Under the pieces are notes generated by a model. It worked only from the letters and a program-made list of their open reading frames with translations, was not told the origin of the DNA and did not search any database. From contig CAZYGI010000008.1 in assembly GCA_964647255.1 (NCBI GenBank), positions 19,947-83,946 of the forward strand: a stretch of 64,000 nt of DNA, read 5' to 3'. The DNA comes from CAWJEL01 sp964647255 (lineage in GTDB: Bacteria > Chloroflexota > Anaerolineae > CG2-30-64-16). The position numbers and the translations under genes are program-made. Shown here piece after piece: positions 17,810 to 26,906 of this stretch. How positions within the stretch are numbered: position 1 is the first letter of the stretch; each line of letters opens with the position of its first letter.

Positions 17810-19231
17810 ATGGCACCAACCCTCTGGTGGGTGCGCCGCGACTTGCGGCTGCACGACAACTTCGCGCTGCGGGCCGCGCTGGCGAACGGCGCACCGGTCG
17901 TCCCCGTCTTCGTGCTTGACCCTGCGCTCCTCGCTGCACCGGACGTGGGCGAGCGACGGGTTGCGTTCCTCTTCAGCGGGCTGGCAAGCCTCGATGCCGA
18001 CCTGCGCAGCCGCGGCAGCCGATTGATCGTCCGGCAGGGCGCCCCGGCTGAGGAGATCGCTCGGCTGGTCGCGGAAACGGGCGCCGCGACTGTCTTCGCA
18101 GAGGCCGATCCCTGGCCGTACGCCCGGCAGCGCGACGCCCGGGTGGCTGAACGCGTGTCGCTGATGCTGACACCGGGGATCACCGCGCGCCCCTACGACG
18201 GGATCACCCGGGCGGACGGCGGCGCGTACACGGTGTTCACGCCGTTCAGCCGGGCGTGGAAGGCGCTGCCCCTGCCCCGGCCCGCCGATCTGCTCCCCGC
18301 GCCCGAGCGATTGGCCGCACCGCCCGCCGTCGCCAGCCTGCCGATCCCCGCGGCGGCCGCCAACCCAACCGGATTTCCGCCCGGCGAGGAAGAGGCGTTG
18401 CGCCGGGTGCGCGCCTTCGCGGGCGGGCCGGACGCGGCGATCTTCGCCTACGCCGAGGCGCGCAACCGGATGGACCTGCCCGCCACGTCCGAGCTTTCGC
18501 CCTATCTGCGGTTCGGCATGGTCTCAGCCCTGCGCGCGGCGGTCGCCGCCGTCCATGCTGGGGAGAACGCCCCGACCGCCGCCGCACGCCAGGGCGCAGA
18601 AACCTGGCTCAACGAGCTGATCTGGCGCGAGTTCTATCAGATGGTGCTGTACCACCACCCGACGGTGCTGGAGCAGGAGTTCCGGGCCGACCTGCGCGGC
18701 ATCCGCTGGCGCAACGATCCGGGGGAGTTCGCAGCGTGGTGCGCCGGGGCGACGGGATATCCGATCGTGGACGCGGCCATGCGCCAGCTCGTGCAGACCG
18801 GCTGGATGCACAACCGGGCCCGGATGATCGCCGCATCCTTCCTGGTCAAAGACCTGCTGATTGACTGGCGGCTGGGCGAGCGCTTCTTCATGCAGCACCT
18901 GCTCGACGCCGACCCAGCGGCCAACAACGGCGGCTGGCAGTGGACCGCGGGCGTAGGCACGGACGCCGCGCCCTACTTCCGCGTGTTCAACCCCGTCTTA
19001 CAAGGCGAGAAGTTCGACCCTGACGGGCAATACGTCCGCACGTGGATCCCGGAACTGGCCCACGTGCCGCAAAAGCATCTCCACGCGCCGTGGACCATGC
19101 CCGCCGAGGTCCAACGCAGCGCGGGCGCGCGCAGCGCCCGCGCTTACCCCGCGCCCATCGTAGACCACGCGCAGGCACGGGAGCGGACGCTGCAAGCCTA
19201 CGCAGAGCCGCGCGCAGTCTCAGGCCACTAA
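17810..19231 (+). CDS. phrB: Deoxyribodipyrimidine photo-lyase (class I cryptochrome/photolyase family)
   Basis: A 473-residue enzyme that uses blue light and FADH- to split cyclobutane pyrimidine dimers. The N-terminal alpha/beta antenna domain (~1-165) begins TLWWVRRDLRLHDNFAL, and the C-terminal FAD domain contains the family signature NRARMIAASFLVKDLLIDWR and NNGGWQWTAGVGTDAAPYF. I chose the ATG at 17810 because it follows GGGAGGG and gives the usual short N-terminus; in-frame codons upstream to 17639 have no photolyase similarity. It is expressed from the strong promoter at 17672-17700. Antenna chromophore type cannot be told from sequence alone. A photolyase implies exposure to light. 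Confidence 0.95.
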   Translation: MAPTLWWVRRDLRLHDNFALRAALANGAPVVPVFVLDPALLAAPDVGERRVAFLFSGLASLDADLRSRGSRLIVRQGAPAEEIARLVAETGAATVFAEADPWPYARQRDARVAERVSLMLTPGITARPYDGITRADGGAYTVFTPFSRAWKALPLPRPADLLPAPERLAAPPAVASLPIPAAAANPTGFPPGEEEALRRVRAFAGGPDAAIFAYAEARNRMDLPATSELSPYLRFGMVSALRAAVAAVHAGENAPTAAARQGAETWLNELIWREFYQMVLYHHPTVLEQEFRADLRGIRWRNDPGEFAAWCAGATGYPIVDAAMRQLVQTGWMHNRARMIAASFLVKDLLIDWRLGERFFMQHLLDADPAANNGGWQWTAGVGTDAAPYFRVFNPVLQGEKFDPDGQYVRTWIPELAHVPQKHLHAPWTMPAEVQRSAGARSARAYPAPIVDHAQARERTLQAYAEPRAVSGH

Positions 19232-19270
19232 CCCCGCGAGGTGTGCCGGATTGCACACGAAGGAGACCCA

Positions 19271-20071
19271 ATGGAAACCTACACGTTTCATGTTTCGATC
19301 CCGAACACCGGCCGCGTTTGGCGCAAGATCGAGCTGACGGGCGACCAGACCCTGGAGGACCTCCACTTCGCTATCCAGGATGCCTTCGACTTTGACGCCG
19401 ATCATCTCTACTCCTTTTTCATGAGCGGCCGCGCCTGGGATCCGGAGACCGAGTATTGCCTGCCCAGAGGCGCCGATCCCTGGGGTCTGGATCTGGGCGA
19501 CGAAGACGAAGGAGAGGATGAAGGCGGCGACGAGCTCGACGCTGAGACGAAGGAAGCACTCGCCGCGGCCCTGGGTGACCGGCCGGCGCCAGAGACCTTC
19601 GATGAGATGCTCGGCATGGTGCGCAACGACCCGGCGCTGCGCGAGATTGTAGCGAAGCTGCTCGTCGAGCAGACCGGTGCGCCGGCTGGAATGGTGGACC
19701 TTGTCCTCAGCCACGCAGACGAGCTCTCGACGCTGACCCCGGAGGCTTTTGCTCGGGAACATCTCGACGAAGTGCCCGAAGAGCTCCTGGCCCAGCTCGC
19801 GGACGACGACCTTTTCGAAGATGAGATGGCCGGTGACGTGCGTGAGACGGCGCTGGCTTCACTCGGTTTGAAAAAAGGCCAGACCTTCCTCTATCTTTTT
19901 GACTACGGCGATGAATGGCGCTTCAAGGTGCGCGTCCATGCCATCAACCCGGCGGCTGACCCTGCGGTCGAGTATCCGCGCCTGGTGGAGGCCGTCGGCG
20001 ATGCGCCGAGCCAGTATGGAGGGGGGGAAGAGTGGGAGGACAAGGAAGAAGAGAAAGACGCGGATGTATAA
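19271..20071 (+). CDS. pRiA4b ORF-3-like family protein with acidic insert
   Basis: A 266-residue protein. The start (METYTFHVSIPNTGRVWRKI, ~1-60) and end (FLYLFDYGDEWRFKVRVHAI, ~205-225) are the two halves of the plasmid pRiA4b ORF-3 fold (PF07929). Between them is an insert of roughly 110 residues rich in Asp/Glu (about residues 75-200) containing helical segments such as DEMLGMVRNDPALREIVAKL. Family function is unknown, and members occur on plasmids and chromosomes alike. The start at 19271 follows AGGAGACCCA, and the gene begins 39 bases after the photolyase stop on the same strand, so the two may be cotranscribed. The tail ends in a very acidic/lysine patch. Confidence 0.8.
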   Translation: METYTFHVSIPNTGRVWRKIELTGDQTLEDLHFAIQDAFDFDADHLYSFFMSGRAWDPETEYCLPRGADPWGLDLGDEDEGEDEGGDELDAETKEALAAALGDRPAPETFDEMLGMVRNDPALREIVAKLLVEQTGAPAGMVDLVLSHADELSTLTPEAFAREHLDEVPEELLAQLADDDLFEDEMAGDVRETALASLGLKKGQTFLYLFDYGDEWRFKVRVHAINPAADPAVEYPRLVEAVGDAPSQYGGGEEWEDKEEEKDADV

Positions 20072-20134
20072 CCGGATGCCCCTCGGCTCATAATGAGCAG
20101 GCCTAGCCCGTGTCGGGCCGCGCAGCAAAATCTT

Positions 20135-20175
20135 AGCGAAGGATCTCGCAGGAGGACCGAACGAGATCCTTCGCT
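20135..20175. repeat. Inverted repeat of the AGCGAAG(A/G)ATCT dispersed family
   Basis: AGCGAAGGATCTCG (20135-20148) and its exact reverse complement (20162-20175) flank a 13-base loop. A CACGGC-ttc-GCTGTG hairpin follows about 24 bases on. The same pair of elements recurs at 41649-41743. It lies in the 173-base gap between two convergent genes and could act as a terminator stem. Confidence 0.6.
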
Positions 20176-20244
20176 CTATTCTCACAAGATCGCATGTCAC
20201 GGCTTCGCTGTGAACCACGGACTGGGCTAAGCCGCACCGACTGG

Positions 20245-21096
20245 TTACCCGGCGCTCCCGCTGCTGAGCAGGGCGAGCACTTCCTGCATCCCCTGCATCG
20301 CGGTGCGGGTGTCCAGGCCGGTCTGATTGGCCAGCTCCGCGGCCATGTGGCGGTCGCCGCTCATCTGCTGGAACAGTTGCTGTAGATCGGCCGATTGAGC
20401 GACGCCGGAGTCTTGCAGCGCCGAAGCCTCAATCCCGCGTTGGCTCATGGACCCTTGCAGCTTGCTCAACACGAACGACACGATCAACTCAACGATCGCG
20501 GTCGGGATGCCCAGCTTCTCCGAGATCGCTTGCACGATCGGAGATGCGCTGGACGAGGCCGTCTGCTGCCCACCGCCCAGGAGCGACCCGAGCAGGCCAC
20601 CCATGCCGCTTGACACACCGCTCGACTGCTGAGCCTGTCCGCCGCCGCCCAGGAGCGCGCCCAAGAGGCCGCCCATGCCGCCGCCGGACGAAGAGGTCTG
20701 CTGCCCGCCGCCCAGGAGCGCCCCAAGCAGGCCGCCCAGATCGCCGCCCGCGGCCGGCTCCGCCTGCGACGCCGCCTGCTGCCCGCCGCCGAGCAGCGCC
20801 CCAAGCATCCCGCCCAGATCGCCGCCCGCGGCCGGCTCCGCCTGCGACGCCGCCTGTTGCCCGCCGCCAACCAGTGAATTGAACATGCTGTTCAGGTCGC
20901 CGCCTGCAGCCGGCTCGGCCTGCGGCGCATCCAACTGCGAGTTCGCCGGCGCGCCGGTCTGCCCGGCCGCCGGCTGCCCGCCCAGAAGCGAACCGAGCAC
21001 GCCTGCCAACGGATCGCCCTCACCCTACGGCTCTTCGCCTCCAGATTGCTGGCCCGCGGCGCCCAACAACCCCTGCAAAAGGTCTCCGATGCTCAT
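20245..21096 (-). pseudogene. Gly/Leu-repeat (YidB/DUF937-like) protein interrupted by in-frame TAG
   Basis: From the ATG at 21096 (ribosome site aaggaga) the frame reads MSIGDLLQGLLGAAGQQSGG, then meets TAG at 21027-21025 (codon 24), and continues in the same frame for about 260 codons to 20245 with compositionally matching sequence. The second part has four to five repeats of about 26-29 residues built on GGDLGGLLGALLGGGQQ, then a helical C-terminal domain (SPIVQAISEKLGIPTAIVEL). An internal TTG at 21009 could restart translation. This looks like one gene with a single nonsense change or sequencing error, or a readthrough/restart case. The glycine-leucine repeats and C-terminal helices resemble DUF937/YidB-type proteins; function unknown. 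A relative with a Lys-Pro tail lies at 29822-30514. Confidence 0.6.
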
Positions 21097-21282
21097 GTGC
21101 TTCTCCTTCCATGATTCGTCGGCGTTAGACAGCAAGCGCCCCAAGCGCCTGAACGCCGTGCGACACTCTTTGCACGGATTATACCACAGCTCAAATAGTC
21201 CATGTGACAATCCCCGCATATTTCGCCCAATTCTCATCATCTCTTAATGAAAAGCAGCCTCAGCGCGCGTATAATACGCCCG

Positions 21283-21370
21283 GTTGAGACCAGAGATCAG
21301 AGGTCAGAGACGATAGACCGGAGACCAGAGACCATAAACGACGATCGTCCATCGTCCATCGTCATCCAAG
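21283..21370. repeat. Short-period purine-rich repeats upstream of the ABC ATPase gene
   Basis: Reiterated GAGACCAGAGATCAGAGGTC units, followed by CGTCCATCGTCCATCGTC, fill the leader of the ATPase gene. This is the same style of 7-9-base reiteration as at 33749, 34799, 56541, 57877, 59750 and 60030. A TATAAT at 21270-21275 just precedes it. Confidence 0.6.
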
Positions 21371-21378
21371 AGGCATGC

Positions 21379-22314
21379 ATGATCGAAGTCACAGATTTGA
21401 AGAAGTCATACGGCTCGGTCGAGGCGCTGCGGGGAATCAGCTTCGCCATCTCGGCCGGCCAGATCGTGGGGCTGCTTGGCCCAAATGGAGCGGGCAAAAC
21501 CACGATCATCAAGATCCTGACCGGCTACCTCCAGCCGGATGCGGGCGCCGCCACCGTGGATGGGCTGGATGTCTTGACGCAGCCCCGCGCGGTGCAGGCG
21601 CGCATCGGCTATCTGCCGGAGAACGCGCCGCTCTATCCTGAGCTCTCGGTGCAGGCGTACCTGGGGATGATCGCCGACCTGCGCCAGATTCCGCCGGCCG
21701 AACAGCGCCAACGCCTCTCGGAGGCCGTTTACGCTACCGGGCTGGCGGACCAGTTGACGCGACCCATCGGCCAGCTCTCCAAAGGGTTCCGCCAACGCGT
21801 TGGGCTGGCGCAGGCGCTGCTCCATCGCCCGAAGCTGCTCATCCTCGATGAGCCCACGGTTGGCCTCGATCCTACACAGATCGTCGAAATCCGGCGGCTG
21901 ATCCGCCGGCTGGCCGAACATGCGACCATCCTCTTCTCCACCCATATCCTGTCCGAAGTCGAGGCGCTGTGTGACCGGGCGATTATCCTCATGAACGGCC
22001 TGGTGAAAACCGACGCACGCCTTTCAGACCTGGAAGCCACCGCGGACGCCGTGCTGGTGCTGGAGCAGAAGACCGATGGCGTGGATCGCGCGCTGCGCTC
22101 GTTAAGCGGGGTCCGCGGCATCGAACCTTCGCGCTCCCCTGACGGCCACCCGGCCTATCGCGTGCTCGGCATGGATGAGGTGGATCTGTGCCCCGCCATC
22201 TACGACCTGGCGCGGAACAACAACTGGCCGCTGCGCGAACTGAAGCGCGATGCGCGCACGCTGGAGACGGTGTTCAACCAGTTGGCGACCGGCGTGACGG
22301 TGAATAACCAGTGA
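21379..22314 (+). CDS. ABC transporter ATP-binding protein (Gld/ABC-2 type)
   Basis: A 311-residue ATPase that powers the ABC-2 type system encoded next. Walker A is GPNGAGKTT (~residues 38-46), the signature region is QLSKGFRQRVGLAQAL, Walker B is LLILDEPTVGLDP, and the switch histidine is in FSTHILSEVEALCD. A C-terminal ~90-residue extension is typical of GldA/NodI-like ATPases. I set the start at 21379 (MIEVTDLKKSYGS, preceded by AAGAGG); a longer frame from 21247 would translate the reiterated leader repeat. The stop overlaps the next start (ATGA), so translation is coupled. Substrate unknown. Confidence 0.9.
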   Translation: MIEVTDLKKSYGSVEALRGISFAISAGQIVGLLGPNGAGKTTIIKILTGYLQPDAGAATVDGLDVLTQPRAVQARIGYLPENAPLYPELSVQAYLGMIADLRQIPPAEQRQRLSEAVYATGLADQLTRPIGQLSKGFRQRVGLAQALLHRPKLLILDEPTVGLDPTQIVEIRRLIRRLAEHATILFSTHILSEVEALCDRAIILMNGLVKTDARLSDLEATADAVLVLEQKTDGVDRALRSLSGVRGIEPSRSPDGHPAYRVLGMDEVDLCPAIYDLARNNNWPLRELKRDARTLETVFNQLATGVTVNNQ

Positions 22315-25265
22315 TGAGTGATCATATGAAACAAACCTTGTCCATCACCCGCAAGGAGCTCTCCGCCTATTTTGGTTCGGCCATGGCGCTGATCTTCGTC
22401 GGCGTTTTCCTGGCAGCGACGCTCTTTGCCTTCTTCTGGGTCGCGGCGTTCTTCAACCGCGGCACCGCCGATGTGCGCCCGCTGTTTCAGTGGATGCCGG
22501 TGCTGCTGATCTTCCTGGTGGCGGCGCTGACCATGCGCCAGTGGAGCGAGGAGCAGCGCTCCGGCACGCTGGAGATGCTGTTGACCCTCCCGGTCAGTAA
22601 GATCCAACTCGTCATCGGCAAATTCCTGGCCGTGATGGCGCTCGTCGCGCTGGCGCTGGCCCTGACCATTTTCCTGCCCATCACCGTGAGCTTCCTGGGC
22701 GCGCTCGATTGGGGCCCGGTGTTCGGCGGTTACCTGGCCGCGCTACTGATGGCCGCGGCCTATGCTGCGATCGGTCTGTTCGTGTCGTCGCGCACCGACA
22801 ACCAGATCGTGGCGCTCATCGTCAGCGTGCTCGTCTGCGGGTTATTCTACCTGGTCGGCTCCAGCGCGCTGACCGACGTGGCGCCGCAGGCCGTCGAACC
22901 GATTTTGCGGGCGCTCGGCTCAGGCAGCCGCTTCGAGAGCATCCAGCGCGGGGTGATTGACCTGCGCGATCTGATCTACTACCTTTCACTCACCGCGATC
23001 TTCCTGGTGCTCAACGTCGTTTCGCTGGATTCCAAACGCTGGAGCCGCGGCGCGAGCACGACGCAGTATCGCCGCAGTGTGGCTATCACATCAGGGCTGG
23101 TGGCCGCTAACCTGCTGCTGACCAACGCCTGGCTCTATCCGCTCAACGGATTGCGTATGGACCTGACCTCGCAGCGGGAATACAGCCTCTCGCAGACGAC
23201 CAAGGCGCTGCTGGCGGGGCTGCAAGAGCCGCTCACCATCCGCGCGTACGTCAGCGCCGATACGCATCACCTGCTGCGGCCGCTGATCCCAAAGCTCAGC
23301 GACCTGCTGCGCGAGTATGAAATCGCCGGCCGCGGCAAGGTGGCGGTGGAGGTGGTTGATCCCCTGACGGACGCTGCGATCGAAACTGAAGCCAACCAGA
23401 CCTACGGCATCAATCCTACGCCGCTGCAAGACTCCGATCGTTCCGGGACGACGATCAAGAACACCTATTTCGACGTGTTGGTGCGCTATGGCGACCAAAC
23501 CCAGGTGCTAAACTTCCGCGACCTGATCGAGGTGCAATCGCAGCGCGACGGCAGCGTAGATGTGCACTTCCGCAACCTGGAATACGACCTGACGCGCGCG
23601 ATCAAAAAGACGGTGTACGGCTTCCAGAGTGTGGACAACCTCTTGGCGGCGCTGCCGGGCGCGGTCAAGCTGACGCTCTTTGCGACGCCGAACAGCCTGC
23701 CCAGCGCACTGAGCGCCGCGCCGGAGACGATCCGTAAGGTGGCGACCGAGCTGGCCGGCAAATCCAACGGCAAGCTGACGTTCGAGATGGTGGACCCGGA
23801 CGCTGCCGGCGCTGCCGTCAGTCGCCAGCAGATGCTGGCCACGTACAAGCTGCGCCCCATCGCTGTCTCGCCTTTCTCCGACCAGAGCTACTACCTGGAT
23901 CTCGGCCTGACCACAACCGACGCGGCCGGAAAGAGCACGACGAGCTTCGTCTACCCGGAGGGCGAAATCACCGAAGCGACCGTGCGCTCGGCCATCGAAG
24001 CGGCGTTCAAACGCACGTCCACCGGCTTCCTCAAGGTGATCGGGGTGTGGACGCCGCCCGAAACGCCGCAGCAGGACATGTACGGCCAGACCCAGCAAGC
24101 GCTGCGCACCTGGCAGCGTGTCCGCACACAACTGAGCCAGGATTACACGGTCCAGACCGTGGATCTTTCGTCCGGCAAGGTGCCGTCGAACGTGGATGTG
24201 CTGGTCGTTATCTCGCCGCAGGGCCTGGACGATAAGGGCCTCTACGCGATTGACCAATACCTGATGCGCGGTGGGGCGGTCGTGATCGCCGCGGGCAGCT
24301 ATCAAATGACGTACGACTACTACAGTGGGCTCCTTGGGCTGCAGGCCACCGAGGGCGGTGTGCGCGATCTGCTGGCCAGCTACGGCGTCACCATCAGCAA
24401 CACGCTGGTGATGGATCCGCAAAACGAGCCGTTCCCGCAGACCGTGCAGCGCAAGGTCGGCAACATGACGGTCAACGAGATTCAGGCGCTCAACTACCCG
24501 TTCTTCGTGGATATCCGCGCGGATGGGATGGACAAGGCGAACCCGATCGTGAGCAAGCTGACCGCGCTCACGCTCAACTGGGCCTCGCCGGTGTTCCTGG
24601 ATCCGGCCAAGAACCAGGGCCGGCAGACTTCAGTGCTGCTGAAATCCACCAAGAACGCCTGGCTGCGGACCGACACCAACCTTACGCCGGACCTGGAGAA
24701 ATACCCGCCCACCGGCTTTCCCGTGGAAGGCAAGACCGCGTCGCAACCGCTAGCGGTGACCGTAAGCGGCAGCTTCACCAGCTACTTCAAAGGCAAGGCC
24801 TCGCCGCTGACGGCCGCGCCGGCCGCCACGCCGGCCGCGACCAACGCCGCGCAGCCGACCCCGACCCCCAGCCCACAGGCCGGCGGGCTGATCGAAGAGT
24901 CGCCCGACTCTGCGCGGCTGGTGGTCATCGGCAGCAACGACTTCCTCACCGACGTCGTGTTCCAGATCTCCACCAGCATGAGCGCGGATCGCTACCTCAA
25001 TAGCCTCCAGTTCATCCAGAACGCGGTGGATTGGTCGGTCGAAGACCTCGACTTGCTGAGCATCCGCTCACGCGGCACGACCTCACGCGTGCTGGCGCCG
25101 ATGAGCGACGGGCAGCAACGGTTCTGGGAGGGCCTTAACTACGCGCTGGCCCTGCTGTCGCTGGCTGCGATCGGCGTGGTATGGGGGATCAGACGCCGGC
25201 GCGAGAAACCGATCGCGCTGACGCCGCAGCCGAAGGGGATGGGGCAGAAGGGATTTGAGTCATGA
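22314..25265 (+). CDS. Fused ABC-2 permease (GldF-like) and GldG-like auxiliary protein
   Basis: A 983-residue fusion. Residues ~1-245 form an ABC-2 permease with six hydrophobic helices (RKELSAYFGSAMALIFVGVF, later ALIVSVLVCGLFYLVGSSAL). Residues ~250-960 are a GldG/intraflagellar-transport-like extracytoplasmic domain (TSQREYSLSQTTKALLAGLQ, and IDQYLMRGGAVVIAAG), ending in a C-terminal membrane helix near 25125-25180. In Bacteroidetes GldF and GldG are separate gliding-motility/export proteins; a fused form is common outside that phylum. The start overlaps the ATPase stop at 22314; ATG 22326 is an alternative. A Thr/Pro-rich linker lies near 24810-24890. Confidence 0.88.
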   Translation: MSDHMKQTLSITRKELSAYFGSAMALIFVGVFLAATLFAFFWVAAFFNRGTADVRPLFQWMPVLLIFLVAALTMRQWSEEQRSGTLEMLLTLPVSKIQLVIGKFLAVMALVALALALTIFLPITVSFLGALDWGPVFGGYLAALLMAAAYAAIGLFVSSRTDNQIVALIVSVLVCGLFYLVGSSALTDVAPQAVEPILRALGSGSRFESIQRGVIDLRDLIYYLSLTAIFLVLNVVSLDSKRWSRGASTTQYRRSVAITSGLVAANLLLTNAWLYPLNGLRMDLTSQREYSLSQTTKALLAGLQEPLTIRAYVSADTHHLLRPLIPKLSDLLREYEIAGRGKVAVEVVDPLTDAAIETEANQTYGINPTPLQDSDRSGTTIKNTYFDVLVRYGDQTQVLNFRDLIEVQSQRDGSVDVHFRNLEYDLTRAIKKTVYGFQSVDNLLAALPGAVKLTLFATPNSLPSALSAAPETIRKVATELAGKSNGKLTFEMVDPDAAGAAVSRQQMLATYKLRPIAVSPFSDQSYYLDLGLTTTDAAGKSTTSFVYPEGEITEATVRSAIEAAFKRTSTGFLKVIGVWTPPETPQQDMYGQTQQALRTWQRVRTQLSQDYTVQTVDLSSGKVPSNVDVLVVISPQGLDDKGLYAIDQYLMRGGAVVIAAGSYQMTYDYYSGLLGLQATEGGVRDLLASYGVTISNTLVMDPQNEPFPQTVQRKVGNMTVNEIQALNYPFFVDIRADGMDKANPIVSKLTALTLNWASPVFLDPAKNQGRQTSVLLKSTKNAWLRTDTNLTPDLEKYPPTGFPVEGKTASQPLAVTVSGSFTSYFKGKASPLTAAPAATPAATNAAQPTPTPSPQAGGLIEESPDSARLVVIGSNDFLTDVVFQISTSMSADRYLNSLQFIQNAVDWSVEDLDLLSIRSRGTTSRVLAPMSDGQQRFWEGLNYALALLSLAAIGVVWGIRRRREKPIALTPQPKGMGQKGFES

Positions 25266-26227
25266 CCAGGCTACAACGCATTCTCATTGCCATCCTTGCT
25301 GCGCAGGTGGTGCTCACGGCCATCGTGTTCTGGCCGCGCGCCAACGCCAGTGCGGTCGCTAAGCCGCTGCTGGGCGATCTGAAGGCCGCAGATATCGCCG
25401 CGCTGACCATCACCGATGACAAAGGCACGACGATCCGGCTGGTAAAACAGGGGGATAGCTGGGTCTTGCCCGACGCGGACAACTTCCCGGCCGACGCCAC
25501 CAAGATCACCCCCGCGCTGGATAAGCTGGTGGCGCTCAAAGTGGGGCAGCCCATCGCCCAAACCGCCGGCAGCCACAAGCAGCTCAGCGTGGCCGCCGAT
25601 AGCTTCCAGCGCAAGGTAGAGCTCAGCACCGCCGCCGGCGCGGGAAAGACTTTCTTCATCGGCACGGGCTCGGGAAGTCAATCGTCGCACGTTCGCCTCG
25701 ACGGCCAAAACGAGGTCTACCTGGCGAACGGCCTGGCGGCCTGGGAAATGAGCGCTGAAACGACCTCCTGGGTGGATATCGCCTACGTCAAGATTGACGC
25801 CGCTACCGTGCAGGGCTTCTCCCTTGCGAACGGCAACGGCCAGTGGAGCTTCAGCAAGAACGCCGCGGGCGCCTGGTCGCTCGATGGGCTGGCTCCCAGT
25901 GAGCAGGCCGCCGCTGACAAGATCAACTCGCTGCTCAGCCAGGCGATCGCCTTGAACCTGACGCGGCCCCTGGGCAAGACCGAGGCAGCCACCTACGGCC
26001 TGGCCAAACCCTCGGCGCTGGTGACGGTCAAAACCAAGAGCAGCGATGTGGAGAAGACCTACACCCTGACGGTGGGCGCCAAAGACGCGACCGATAGCTC
26101 TTACGTGGTGAAGCTGTCCGAGTCGCCCTACTACGTGCGGGTCGCCGGCTACAGCGTCCAGGATCTGGTGGACGCCAAACGGGAGAGCCTCCTGCAGGCG
26201 CCGCCAACGCCCACGCCGCAGAAGTAG
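25262..26227 (+). CDS. DUF4340 domain protein
   Basis: A 321-residue protein with an N-terminal signal anchor (RILIAILAAQVVLTAIVFWP) and repeated beta-rich DUF4340 units (AADIAALTITDDKGTTIRLV, later TVQGFSLANGNGQWSFSK). DUF4340 proteins commonly sit right after GldF/GldG-type genes, as here, where the ATG overlaps the previous stop. It is probably an envelope-exposed partner of that ABC-2 system. The biochemical role is unknown. It ends in a short Pro/Thr tail. Confidence 0.88.
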   Translation: MTRLQRILIAILAAQVVLTAIVFWPRANASAVAKPLLGDLKAADIAALTITDDKGTTIRLVKQGDSWVLPDADNFPADATKITPALDKLVALKVGQPIAQTAGSHKQLSVAADSFQRKVELSTAAGAGKTFFIGTGSGSQSSHVRLDGQNEVYLANGLAAWEMSAETTSWVDIAYVKIDAATVQGFSLANGNGQWSFSKNAAGAWSLDGLAPSEQAAADKINSLLSQAIALNLTRPLGKTEAATYGLAKPSALVTVKTKSSDVEKTYTLTVGAKDATDSSYVVKLSESPYYVRVAGYSVQDLVDAKRESLLQAPPTPTPQK

Positions 26228-26238
26228 GAAGGTGCGCT

Positions 26239-26838
26239 ATGGCGACGCCATCTGATCCGCTTGCCGGGCTGACGTTTCATCCCGTCACCCCGGATCGCTG
26301 GGCCGACCTGGAGAGGCTCTTTGGCCCGCGCGGAGCGAACTCCGGCTGCTGGTGCATGTGGTGGCGGACGGACCACGCCGAGTTCAACCGGCAGACCGCG
26401 GACGAGCACCGCGCAGGCCTCAAGAACCGGGTGGACGCGGGCCGTCCGCCCGGCATCCTGGCGTACGCGGGATCGGAGGGCGCGCCGCCGGTGGCGTGGA
26501 TCTCGCTCGGCCCGCGCGAAGAATTCGCTCCATTGGAGCATTCGCGCACGCTCAAACGCATTGACGACCGGCCGGTCTGGGCGATCGTCTGCTTCTTTGT
26601 GGCGAGGCCGTACCGGCGCAAAGGGCTGATGGTCCAGCTTCTCCGCGGCGCCGTCGCCTATGCTGCCGGCCAGGGGGCGCGGATCGTGGAGGGTTATCCG
26701 GTAGAGCCTGAAAAACCGCTCCTCGACAGCGGCGGCTCGGCGTTCATGGGGCTGGCCTCGGCCTTCCGCAAGGCCGGCTTCGTGGAGGTCGCCCGGCCTT
26801 CGGAGCGCCGGCGCATCATGCGGTTCTTCGTGGCGTAG
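26239..26838 (+). CDS. GNAT-family N-acetyltransferase
   Basis: A 199-residue cytoplasmic acetyltransferase. The central acetyl-CoA motif region is IVCFFVARPYRRKGLMVQLL (~115-135), with the R/Q-x-x-G-x-G/A-type loop as RRKGLM, followed by a beta-bulge strand (ARIVEGYPVE). The N-terminal GCWCMWWR stretch marks a subfamily often annotated only as GNAT. The acceptor substrate cannot be inferred. A good ribosome site (aggaaggtg) precedes 26239, 11 bases after the DUF4340 stop, so it may be cotranscribed. A strong terminator follows. Confidence 0.85.
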   Translation: MATPSDPLAGLTFHPVTPDRWADLERLFGPRGANSGCWCMWWRTDHAEFNRQTADEHRAGLKNRVDAGRPPGILAYAGSEGAPPVAWISLGPREEFAPLEHSRTLKRIDDRPVWAIVCFFVARPYRRKGLMVQLLRGAVAYAAGQGARIVEGYPVEPEKPLLDSGGSAFMGLASAFRKAGFVEVARPSERRRIMRFFVA

Positions 26839-26849
26839 ATCCCAATCAA

Positions 26850-26887
26850 AAAGACCTCCGAGATCTGTACAGATCTCGGAGGTCTTT
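26850..26887. terminator. Bidirectional intrinsic terminator between convergent genes
   Basis: A perfect 38-base palindrome (two 19-base arms) begins AAAGACCTCCGAGATCTG and ends in GGTCTTT, with A-run and T-run at the two ends. It lies between the GNAT gene (plus) and mscL (minus), so it serves transcription from both sides. Confidence 0.85.
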
Positions 26888-26906
26888 CGTTCACAAGAAA
26901 CCCAGC

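Noticed and set aside
19271..20071. pRiA4b-type gene as evidence for an insertion sequence
   Set aside because: The family can ride on IS elements, but no transposase, terminal inverted repeats or target duplication are seen here.
21025..21027. In-frame stop as a selenocysteine or pyrrolysine site
   Set aside because: It is TAG, not TGA, so not selenocysteine; no pyrrolysine genes are visible and the context is a low-complexity glycine-rich linker, not a catalytic site.
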